Below, in pieces: positions 1 to 5,627 of a stretch of DNA of 5,627 nucleotides. Location of the stretch: NCBI GenBank assembly GCA_022425445.1, contig JAKMFM010000015.1, positions 1 to 5,627 on the forward strand. Direction: 5' to 3'. The notes beneath the pieces are model-generated. The model saw only the letters and a program-made list of their open reading frames with translations, was not told the origin of the DNA and ran no database searches. Each line of letters starts with the position of its first letter. The stretch's first letter is position 1. A program made the position numbers and the translations under genes. Source of the stretch: Planktomarina sp. (GTDB taxonomy: Bacteria > Pseudomonadota > Alphaproteobacteria > Rhodobacterales > Rhodobacteraceae).

Positions 1-17
1 CAGCCTCAGATCGTCAC

Positions 18-21
18 AGGA
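18..21 (+). promoter_or_regulatory. Ribosome binding site of regB
   Basis: AGGA lies seven bases upstream of the regB ATG at 29, a normal Shine-Dalgarno distance, and supports that start. Only 28 bases precede the gene, so its promoter lies mostly outside the window. In Rhodobacter relatives regB is divergent from senC-regA (family knowledge), which cannot be checked here. Confidence 0.7.
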
Positions 22-28
22 ACATAAA

Positions 29-1396
29 ATGTCACAGTCCAGAATCGGCTATATCGACCAAAATGCGCGCAGCAATTGGATGCGCTTGCGTACGCTTGTG
101 ACCGTGCGTTGGGTGGCAATCACCGGGCAAATATTAGCGCTGGCTGTTGGGCAAGAGCTTTATGGCCTCTCTTTACCGCTAGGCTCCTGCGCTGCGGTGA
201 TTGGCCTATCAATCATTGCCAATATTTTTGCAGGTCTCATCTTCCCCGACAATCGCCGCCTGTCTGAAGCTGAAACGGTTTTCACCCTGCTGTTCGACAC
301 GCTGCAACTGTCTTTGCTCCTGGCTTTCACCGGGGGACTCAACAACCCATTTGCGCTGCTGATTTTGGCCCCAGTCACAATCGCCGCTACAGTTCTTCCC
401 ACCCGCTCAACGCTTCTTTTAGCCTCTTGTGCAGTGGCCATGACCACCGCCGTCGCTTTGGTTCACCTGCCCCTGCGCGCCGCGGATGGGGCGGTACTTG
501 AAATGCCATTGGTTTTTGTATTCGGCTTTTGGGTGGCTATTGTGACAGGCATCATCTTTATCTCGATCTATACCCGTCGCGTCACCGCTGAAATGAACTC
601 GATGTCAGAGGCGCTTTTGGCGACGCAAATGGCCTTGGCGCGGGAGCAAAAACTGACCGACCTCGGCGGCGTTGTGGCCGCCACAGCACATGAATTGGGC
701 ACGCCCCTCGCAACGATAAAATTGGTCAGTGCAGAATTGATGGAAGAGCTGAAAGATACCGAACCCCTACATGCCGACGCCCAGCTTATCAAAGAACAAG
801 CCGAACGATGTGGCACAATCCTCCACTCCATGGGGCGCGCTGGAAAAGAAGATCTGCACCTGCGCACCACATTGTGGTCCGCTCTTGTGCAGGAAGCAGC
901 GGAGCCCCATCTTGACCGCGGTAAAACCGTCACTTTCGCTTTTGCAGCCAATCAGGAAACCGATCGTGACCAACCGCTCACCTTCCGCAAGCCCGAGGTG
1001 ATCCACGGCTTACGCAATTTAATTCAAAACGCGGTTGATTTTTCCCAATCCGAAGTGCGGGTGGATATTCGCTGGAACAAAGACGCTTTGGTCGTGAGAA
1101 TTTCCGACGATGGGCGTGGATATGCACCGCAAGTCATCAATCGCATCGGCGATCCCTTTGTCCGCCGCCGCAATCGATCCTCTGCAGAGGGCGCCCGCCC
1201 TGGATATGATGGCATGGGGCTTGGACTGTTCATCGCAAAAACCCTACTCGAAAGATCTGGCGCACAACTAGAGTTTTCCAATGGAACACGGAAAGATCCC
1301 CTTCGTGGTGCCATCGTGACCAGCACTTGGCCACGCCACAAGCTGGAAGCCAAAGATGAGCCTGTTGGTGAAAACCAACAAATAAAAATTGGTTAA
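29..1396 (+). CDS. regB: Redox-sensing membrane histidine kinase RegB (PrrB/ActS family)
   Basis: This is a complete 455-residue sensor kinase of the two-component system that adjusts respiration, photosynthesis, carbon and nitrogen metabolism to redox state by phosphorylating RegA. About six hydrophobic segments fill residues 25-182. The loop motif GGLNNPF at 102-108 is the ubiquinone-sensing signature of RegB. The H-box AHELGTPLATIKL puts the phosphorylated histidine at 221. Cys261, in the stretch QAERCGTILHSMGRAGKEDL, matches the redox-active cysteine known from Rhodobacter capsulatus RegB (Cys265 there). The kinase domain has an N-box (RNLIQNAVDFS, 329-339), a G1 box (SDDGRGY, 359-365) and a G2 box (GMGLGLFIAK, 395-404). 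Length is close to the roughly 460 residues of characterised RegB. All catalytic residues are present, so it should be functional. The partner RegA is not in the window. The last about 15 codons (lysine- and glutamate-rich tail) carry a perfect stem-loop. Confidence 0.95.
   Translation: MSQSRIGYIDQNARSNWMRLRTLVTVRWVAITGQILALAVGQELYGLSLPLGSCAAVIGLSIIANIFAGLIFPDNRRLSEAETVFTLLFDTLQLSLLLAFTGGLNNPFALLILAPVTIAATVLPTRSTLLLASCAVAMTTAVALVHLPLRAADGAVLEMPLVFVFGFWVAIVTGIIFISIYTRRVTAEMNSMSEALLATQMALAREQKLTDLGGVVAATAHELGTPLATIKLVSAELMEELKDTEPLHADAQLIKEQAERCGTILHSMGRAGKEDLHLRTTLWSALVQEAAEPHLDRGKTVTFAFAANQETDRDQPLTFRKPEVIHGLRNLIQNAVDFSQSEVRVDIRWNKDALVVRISDDGRGYAPQVINRIGDPFVRRRNRSSAEGARPGYDGMGLGLFIAKTLLERSGAQLEFSNGTRKDPLRGAIVTSTWPRHKLEAKDEPVGENQQIKIG
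1363..1380 (+). other. Perfect 7-bp stem-loop with GAAA loop at the 3' end of regB
   Basis: TGTTGGT (1363-1369) and ACCAACA (1374-1380) are exact inverted repeats around the loop GAAA, a GNRA-type tetraloop in RNA. It ends 13 bases before the regB stop codon. It is followed on the + strand by an A-rich stretch rather than a T run, so it is not a standard intrinsic terminator in this direction. It could stabilise or mark the 3' end of the regB message, or be chance. No function is shown. Confidence 0.4.
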
Positions 1397-1489
1397 GCGA
1401 TTAATTCGGTATTAAGACCCTTGCACAACACTTCGCCCGAAAGCGTCTTGATGTGTTTGTAATCGTTGATCAAAATGTGCGGAACAGTC

Positions 1490-1519
1490 TTGAGCCGTGG
1501 TGATCGAAAATGTTAGAAT
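1490..1519 (+). promoter_or_regulatory. Possible sigma-70-type promoter for amgK-murU-addB
   Basis: TTGAGC (1490-1495) and TAGAAT (1514-1519) sit 18 bases apart and resemble -35 and -10 hexamers, pointing at amgK. It would give a leader of about 270 bases running through the decayed tsaE. Such matches arise easily by chance and alphaproteobacterial promoters vary, so this is only a candidate. Readthrough from regB is the alternative. Confidence 0.2.
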
Positions 1520-1784
1520 GCTGTTTTATCCTTAAAAAAGGGTCAGCCATTCGCCTTGCAATGCACCCCACTGTCCAATCGTCACGCGTTGATTGAACTT
1601 GGCCCAGGCAATCTACCTGCGAGCGTCACTCATCAGCAATCGGTGGCCTAAATTTCGCTTGCAGCATCGGGTGCCCGCCGTATTGTACCCCCATGCACGC
1701 CCCGCCCCTGTCTTCCCAACCCAACGTCACGCACAATGGCTCAATCGCGAACTCTGTTGGCCAACAGCGTCAAGCCGCGGAGAC

Positions 1785-1789
1785 GGAGG
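1785..1789 (+). promoter_or_regulatory. Ribosome binding site that sets the amgK start
   Basis: GGAGG lies seven bases before the ATG at 1797, a near-ideal Shine-Dalgarno sequence and distance. It decides the start of amgK against the longer reading frame that opens at 1593, whose extra 68 residues look like decayed tsaE sequence and not like a kinase N-terminus. Confidence 0.8.
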
Positions 1790-1796
1790 CATTGGC

Positions 1797-2789
1797 ATGA
1801 AACGCAGCTCTGATATTGACGCCTTCCTAGGGGCCGCCGGTTGGGACATGGCACAGCGCGCGCCATTGGCGGGAGATGCTGGCAATCGAAAATATGAACG
1901 TTTGATCCACCCCAAAAAGGGCCCAGCCATATTAATGGATGCCGACCCAACCAGCGGCGAAGATATCCAGCCCTTTCTTAATATTGCCGCGCATCTGAAA
2001 GGATGTGACCTATCTGCGCCTGAGATTTATGCCGCGAACCACTCTCTTGGGCTGATCCTTCTGGAAGATTTCGGCGATCAGCTGCTTTTTGATGTCTCCA
2101 ACACCACCCCTGAGCTCGAATACCCGCTCTACCAACTGTGCCTCGACGCTCTGGCCCAGTTGCACCAAAAGCCACCACCGAAGGTCGGATCCTATTTTCC
2201 GCAAGCTATGGTGCAGGCTGCTGAAATTACCCTACAATGGTATTGCAGCCCAGACATCGCGGCGGCCATTGCAACTAAGCTGCGCAAACACTTGGACAGC
2301 CTCGACTGGACACAACCAGTTCTCGTCCTGCGCGACTACCATGCGCAAAATGTCGTCTATCGACCTGAGCAATCCGGACTGGCGCAAATTGGGCTTTTGG
2401 ACTTCCAAGACGCCGAACTCGGCCATCCGCTGTATGACGCCGCTTCGCTCATCCACGACGCCCGCCGCAGCTTACATCCCGATGTTGAGCATCGGCTCAA
2501 GGATACGCTGAAGCAAACCTACGCCGGCTCAGATGATTTTCACCGTGCGTTTTCCACCCTGAGCGCCCAGCGCAACCTCAGAGTTCTTGCTCTATTCGCG
2601 AGGCTGTGTCTCAGAGATGGCAAGCCCGGATACCTTAAACTAATGCCACATGTTTGGAACAATCTCTGGCGTGATTTGTCCCACCCCGATCTTTCCGATC
2701 TGTGCAGGCTCTGCCAATCCCTTCCCGAACCCACGCCGGAACTACAATCAGAATTGAGAGCAAAATGCGCCAGCCGCCCGATGAGCTGA
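1797..2789 (+). CDS. amgK: N-acetylmuramate/N-acetylglucosamine kinase AmgK (aminoglycoside phosphotransferase fold)
   Basis: This 330-residue cytosolic kinase belongs to the APH/choline kinase-like fold. AmgK phosphorylates MurNAc and GlcNAc at the anomeric hydroxyl with ATP, the first step of the MurU recycling route to UDP-MurNAc. GDAGNRKYERL (26-36) is the nucleotide-loop region. LVLRDYHAQNVV (176-187) is the catalytic loop, with Asp180 as likely base and Asn185 for metal. LLDFQDAELGHPLYDAASL (200-218) carries the metal-binding Asp202, equivalent to the DFG aspartate. Length is typical of the family. The start at 1797 is chosen for its strong ribosome binding site and because family members begin near this point; an in-frame extension to 1593 is rejected. 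It overlaps murU by 25 bases, and the pairing with murU is the main reason to prefer AmgK over a generic phosphotransferase. Substrate is inferred, not shown. Confidence 0.88.
   Translation: MKRSSDIDAFLGAAGWDMAQRAPLAGDAGNRKYERLIHPKKGPAILMDADPTSGEDIQPFLNIAAHLKGCDLSAPEIYAANHSLGLILLEDFGDQLLFDVSNTTPELEYPLYQLCLDALAQLHQKPPPKVGSYFPQAMVQAAEITLQWYCSPDIAAAIATKLRKHLDSLDWTQPVLVLRDYHAQNVVYRPEQSGLAQIGLLDFQDAELGHPLYDAASLIHDARRSLHPDVEHRLKDTLKQTYAGSDDFHRAFSTLSAQRNLRVLALFARLCLRDGKPGYLKLMPHVWNNLWRDLSHPDLSDLCRLCQSLPEPTPELQSELRAKCASRPMS
2756..2760 (+). promoter_or_regulatory. Ribosome binding site favouring the murU start at 2765
   Basis: GAGAG inside the end of amgK lies four bases before the ATG at 2765. A second possible start, ATG at 2789, overlaps the amgK stop as TGATG and would begin the protein at MLFAAGFG. 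It has the poorer upstream sequence. The two choices differ by only eight residues, all before the conserved nucleotide-binding motif. Confidence 0.45.
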
Positions 2790-3451
2790 TGCTATTTGCT
2801 GCCGGTTTTGGCAGTCGCATGCAGCCACTCACCGTGGATCTTCCTAAACCGCTGATCCCTGTGGCTGGAAAAAGCCTACTTGATCGAACATTGTCGCTGG
2901 CGACAGCAGGCGGAATCACCAAAACTGTGGTTAACACCCATTATCTAGGCGATAAAATCGCAAACCATTTGGAAAATTATCCAGCTCAGGTTGTGCATGA
3001 ACCCAATATTCTGGACACTGGCGGTGGGCTCAAAAATGCCAGCAAGTTCTTTGAGGGGCCAGCAATTTTTACCAGCAACAGCGATGCCATATGGTCTGGG
3101 CCCAATCCCTTTGCCTATCTATTTCAAAATTGGCGCGACGACTGCGATGCATTGCTCCTCTGTGCGCCCATAAACCAAGTCAGCGGCCGCACAGAACCAG
3201 GAGATTTCTCCATTTCTCAAGACGGCGGGGTTACCCGGGTTGGGAATTTTGTGTATCTCGGTGTACAGATTATTCGACTGGACACTGTGCAAAACGTTAG
3301 AGAAACACAATTTTCGCTCAATATCATTTGGGATGAATTAATGGCAAAAAACACTCTGCGTGCGTGCCTCTATCCGGGGCAATGGTGCGACATCGGCAGA
3401 CCCGAAAATATTGCCCTCGGTGAAAAATTGCTGGGCACAAACCATGTTTGA
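2765..3451 (+). CDS. murU: N-acetylmuramate alpha-1-phosphate uridylyltransferase MurU
   Basis: This 228-residue cytosolic sugar-phosphate nucleotidyltransferase takes MurNAc-1-phosphate from AmgK and UTP to UDP-MurNAc, which bypasses GlmU-MurA-MurB and so the fosfomycin target. The signature MLFAAGFGSRMQPLT (9-23) matches the LAAGxGxRMxPLT nucleotide loop, with Phe in place of the usual Leu. It is followed by PKPLIPVAGKSLLDR (28-42). LDTGGGL (83-89) is the sugar/base-binding loop, NSDAIW (105-110) carries the metal-binding Asp107, and WCDIGRPEN (207-215) carries the second aspartate, Asp209. Size fits MurU (about 225 residues) and not the longer glucose- or mannose-1-phosphate enzymes. A frame-compatible start at 2702 would add 21 residues lying inside amgK and is less likely. 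The start overlaps amgK and the end overlaps addB by 8 bases. A mannose-1-phosphate guanylyltransferase label, common for this family, is less likely given amgK. Confidence 0.88.
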   Translation: MRQPPDELMLFAAGFGSRMQPLTVDLPKPLIPVAGKSLLDRTLSLATAGGITKTVVNTHYLGDKIANHLENYPAQVVHEPNILDTGGGLKNASKFFEGPAIFTSNSDAIWSGPNPFAYLFQNWRDDCDALLLCAPINQVSGRTEPGDFSISQDGGVTRVGNFVYLGVQIIRLDTVQNVRETQFSLNIIWDELMAKNTLRACLYPGQWCDIGRPENIALGEKLLGTNHV

Positions 3452-5627
3452 TGATCGGCCAAACTTTCGCGTTTTTGGCACCTATTCAGGTCAAGCCTTC
3501 CCAGACACATTGCTCGATGGGTTAACCAAACGTCTGCAAGGGGGGCCTCCGGAGCACTGGGCGCGGGTTGAAGTCTATGTCAACACGCAACGCATGCAGA
3601 GACGGTTGGCTGAGTTGTTCTTGCAAGGCCCCGCGCGCTTAATGCCAAAATTTACTCTGGTCACAGATTTGGCGCATTACCCACTTCTGACAGATCTTCC
3701 AATGCCAGTCCCAACTCTGAAGCGCAGGCTGGAAATTGCACAGCTGGTGCGCCTATTGATCCAACGTGTTGAGGGGCTGGCGCCGGCAAGCGCTGTCTTT
3801 GATTTGGCCAATAGCCTGGCAAGTTTGATGGATGAAATGCAAGGGGAAGGCATCGCCCCCGCTGTCATTGAAGGTCTCGACATTTCCGATTTCTCAGGCC
3901 ATTGGGAGCGCGCACTACAATTTATCGCTATCGTGCAACGCTATTTTGAAGGCGGTGAAGCGCCAGATCAAGAAGCCCGCCAGAGGGCCAGCGTTTTGGC
4001 CCTCACTCTGCGTTGGCAAGAAAACCCGCCAGACCATCCAATCTTACTGGCCGGCTCAACCGGATCGCGCGGCACAACGTTTCATCTGATGAAAGCGGTC
4101 GCAGGTTTGCCGCAGGGTGCCGTAATTTTGCCAGGATTTGATTTTGACATGCCGGCCCGGGTTTGGGCCGAGCTGTCAGATCCGAAAACCAGCGAAGACC
4201 ATCCACAATATCGATTTTCGCGCTTGCTGAAAGCCTTGGATCTTACACCGGATCAAGTCACCCCCTGGACCGAAGTGGCACCGCAGGCGGCGGCGCGCAA
4301 TCGGTTGGTATCCTTAGCTTTGCGCCCAGCGCCAGTGACCCATCACTGGCGGCAGGAAGGGCCATATCTGACAGAGCTTGACCGAGCCACTGAAGATATC
4401 ACCTGGCTGGAAGCGCCGAACCAAAGGGTCGAGGCAAAAGCCATTGCGCTGCAGCTGCGGCACGCCGCAGAATTGGGGCAAACAGCTGCGGTGATAACCC
4501 CCGATCGTAATTTGACCCGACGCATAGCAACAGCGCTGGCTGCATGGAATATCACCCCCGATGACAGCGCCGGAATTCCCTTGAACCTGACAGCGCCAGG
4601 TCGGTTTTTGTTGCATGTCTTAGATCTGGCACAGCCACAGCTCACCTCTGAAACCCTATTGGTCTTGTTGAAACATCCGCTCACCCATTCTGGCGAAGGC
4701 CGTGGTCAACACCTACGCAACACCCGCGAGCTCGAGCTTTATCTACGCCGCCGCGGTCCGGCCTTCCTAACACCGCAAGCCCTCTTAAAATGGGCTGAAG
4801 CCCAAGATCATTATCGCCCATGGGTAGACTGGATCAATGCCAACATCTTTGATCCATGGCCGGAGGGATCTCAGCCGCTAGAGGATTGGATCGCGCATCA
4901 CCGCAAGCTTGCAGAGCAATTGTCAGCGGGTCTCTTTGGGCAGGAGGTCGAGCTGTGGGAACAAGCTCCCGGGCGCGACACGAAAACGGAGATCGAGAAC
5001 CTTACAAAATACGCCCCAGCTGCGGGAGATGTTGAACTCATCGATTATAGTGCCATTTTGCGCGGTGTTTTAAATGCTGGACAAACCCGCGACCAAAATC
5101 ATGTGCATTCCAATATCCGGATTTGGGGCACATTGGAGGCACGAGTGCAAAGCGCCGATCTGGTCATTCTTGCCGGATTAAATGACGGCACCTGGCCCGA
5201 GCCCCCAGCCCCAGATCCCTGGTTGAACCGCAGTTTGCGGTTGCAGGCGGGTCTGCTTTTGCCAGAACGCCGCATTGGTCTGTCAGCTCATGATTTTCAA
5301 CAGGCCATTGGTGCCAAAACTGTTTGGCTTACGCGATCCTTAAGATCCGATGATGCGGAAACCGTACCCTCCCGCTGGCTCAATCGAATTGAAAACCTAT
5401 TGAACGGGCTTGAAAAGCCTGGTGACGATTCATGGATGGACCGCATGCGCGCCCGAGGTAAAGATTGGCTGGGGAAAGTCGCTGCCCTCGAGGAGCCACA
5501 AAACACTCCGCTGAGCACCAGACCTTCGGTCGCTCCGCCAGTGGCGTGCCGGCCTGAAACTTTGGCGGTAACGGATATCAAGCACCTGATCCGTGACCCC
5601 TATGCAATCTATGCCAAACGCATTTTG
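3444..5627 (+). CDS. addB: Double-strand break repair helicase-nuclease subunit AddB, 5' part (cut by window end)
   Basis: The frame stays open from ATG 3444 to the window end, 728 codons without a stop. AddB is about 980-1000 residues in this class, so roughly a quarter is missing. AddB pairs with AddA to unwind and resect broken DNA for RecA loading. The N-terminus MFDDRPNFRVFG and VYVNTQRMQRRLAELF (44-59) with LVTDL match alphaproteobacterial AddB. GSTGSRGTT (204-212) and ITPDRNLTRRIATAL (351-365) are helicase-like segments. ADLVILAGLNDGTWPE (571-586) is the most diagnostic motif. The last residues, VTDIKHLIRDPYAIYAKRIL (709-728), open the C-terminal PD-(D/E)XK nuclease region, whose catalytic residues lie outside. 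I see no intact Walker A motif, as is usual for AddB in this group. The start overlaps the murU stop and has no strong Shine-Dalgarno, suggesting translational coupling. addA is expected downstream. Confidence 0.93.
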   Translation, partial: MFDDRPNFRVFGTYSGQAFPDTLLDGLTKRLQGGPPEHWARVEVYVNTQRMQRRLAELFLQGPARLMPKFTLVTDLAHYPLLTDLPMPVPTLKRRLEIAQLVRLLIQRVEGLAPASAVFDLANSLASLMDEMQGEGIAPAVIEGLDISDFSGHWERALQFIAIVQRYFEGGEAPDQEARQRASVLALTLRWQENPPDHPILLAGSTGSRGTTFHLMKAVAGLPQGAVILPGFDFDMPARVWAELSDPKTSEDHPQYRFSRLLKALDLTPDQVTPWTEVAPQAAARNRLVSLALRPAPVTHHWRQEGPYLTELDRATEDITWLEAPNQRVEAKAIALQLRHAAELGQTAAVITPDRNLTRRIATALAAWNITPDDSAGIPLNLTAPGRFLLHVLDLAQPQLTSETLLVLLKHPLTHSGEGRGQHLRNTRELELYLRRRGPAFLTPQALLKWAEAQDHYRPWVDWINANIFDPWPEGSQPLEDWIAHHRKLAEQLSAGLFGQEVELWEQAPGRDTKTEIENLTKYAPAAGDVELIDYSAILRGVLNAGQTRDQNHVHSNIRIWGTLEARVQSADLVILAGLNDGTWPEPPAPDPWLNRSLRLQAGLLLPERRIGLSAHDFQQAIGAKTVWLTRSLRSDDAETVPSRWLNRIENLLNGLEKPGDDSWMDRMRARGKDWLGKVAALEEPQNTPLSTRPSVAPPVACRPETLAVTDIKHLIRDPYAIYAKRIL
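4330..4351 (+). other. Perfect 9-bp inverted repeat inside addB
   Basis: CGCCAGTGA (4330-4338) and TCACTGGCG (4343-4351) are exact inverted repeats around the four-base loop CCCA. The hairpin lies fully in the addB reading frame (around residues 296-303, APVTHHWR) and has no T run after it, so it is not a standard terminator. It is long and GC-rich enough to fold in the mRNA. Function is unknown and it may be coincidental. Confidence 0.4.

Larger units (their letters stand above)
1405..1800 (+). pseudogene. tsaE: Probable decayed tsaE (tRNA t6A37 threonylcarbamoyl ATPase), broken by stops and frameshifts
   Basis: No intact gene fits this stretch, but three fragments resemble consecutive parts of TsaE. 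Fragment one (1408-1500) reads GIKTLAQHFARKRLD, like the end of the Walker A motif and following helix (GAGKT..AR..). It is bounded by TAA at 1402 and TGA at 1501. Fragment two (1517-1648, next frame) contains LSNRHALIELG, like the LYRL(S)xxxxLIELG segment of TsaE. Exactly 13 residues plus one base after ELG, fragment three starts in the third frame with WPKFRL (from 1644), where TsaE has its conserved EWP. It later reads RHAQWLNREL, resembling the family C-terminus. Spacing from the KT to the ELG is about 60 codons, close to the roughly 52-55 of real TsaE. The N-terminal 35 or so residues and the phosphate-loop glycines are missing. The position between regB and amgK is where I recall tsaE in related genomes. 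The 3' limit is uncertain: a TGA at 1798-1800 overlaps the amgK ATG and may be the old stop. Confidence 0.55.

Noticed and set aside
1466..1473. TTGATCAA as an FNR/FnrL box, tempting next to a redox sensor.
   Set aside because: The FNR consensus needs four bases between TTGAT and ATCAA. Here the half-sites are fused and the flanks do not complete the site.
1393..1509. Minus-strand frame reading RLKTVPHILINDYKHIK...ELIA, which looks like a protein C-terminus convergent with regB.
   Set aside because: It has no start codon, is under 40 residues, and is the exact codon-phase antisense of the + strand fragment KTLAQHFARKRLD, which fits TsaE. I recognise no family for the minus reading.
1523..1542. 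CCTTAAAAAAGG region as an intrinsic terminator after regB.
   Set aside because: The stem is only four base pairs, A/T-rich, and lacks a T run after it.
1593..1796. N-terminal extension of amgK by 68 residues from an upstream ATG.
   Set aside because: No ribosome binding site is seen at 1593, the residues do not resemble a kinase, they are better explained as tsaE remnant, and a strong GGAGG site marks the start at 1797.
2702..2764. Earlier start for murU adding 21 residues.
   Set aside because: The added residues lie inside amgK, precede the conserved N-terminal motif by too far, and the ATG at 2765 has a better placed GAGAG.
4343..4684. Minus-strand open frame of 113 residues inside addB.
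   Set aside because: It is antisense to a well-supported addB segment, with no ribosome binding site or recognisable domain.
5297..5581. Minus-strand open frame of 94 residues near the window end.
   Set aside because: It is antisense to addB just before its nuclease domain, serine/arginine-rich as shadow frames often are, with no family match.

Overview
The window reads as chromosomal DNA of an alphaproteobacterium, most likely of the Rhodobacterales (Roseobacter side). The evidence is a RegB/PrrB/ActS-type redox histidine kinase with its diagnostic GGLNNPF quinone motif and redox cysteine, followed on the same strand by an amgK-murU-addB cluster that I recall as typical of this class. Base composition looks moderate, a little above half G+C by eye, which would fit a marine roseobacter. 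Genus and species cannot be told from the sequence alone.

Layout, all on the + strand. (1) 29-1396: regB, complete. (2) 1397-1796: about 400 bases without an intact gene. In many alphaproteobacteria, from memory, tsaE (ATPase of the tRNA t6A37 threonylcarbamoyl complex) lies exactly here. I find TsaE-like fragments in the right order and spacing, but in three reading frames with stops between them, so I call a decayed tsaE. (3) 1797-2789: amgK, a sugar kinase of peptidoglycan recycling. (4) 2765-3451: murU, its partner nucleotidyltransferase, overlapping amgK by 25 bases. (5) 3444 to the window end: addB, overlapping murU by 8 bases and cut by the window after 728 codons. The C-terminal nuclease domain lies outside.

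How the genes relate. AmgK phosphorylates recycled MurNAc (and GlcNAc) at the anomeric position and MurU turns MurNAc-1-P into UDP-MurNAc, which bypasses de novo synthesis. AddB is one subunit of the AddAB helicase-nuclease that resects double-strand breaks, and addA is expected just downstream. The overlaps imply that amgK, murU and addB are co-transcribed and translationally coupled. RegB is a membrane redox sensor acting with the response regulator RegA, which is not in the window.

The most notable observation is the apparent decay of tsaE at its usual site, with amgK keeping a strong ribosome binding site. I saw no insertion sequence, CRISPR array, tRNA, rRNA or phage gene. The rest of the window is ordinary core-genome sequence, apart from two perfect stem-loops, one in the 3' end of regB and one inside addB.
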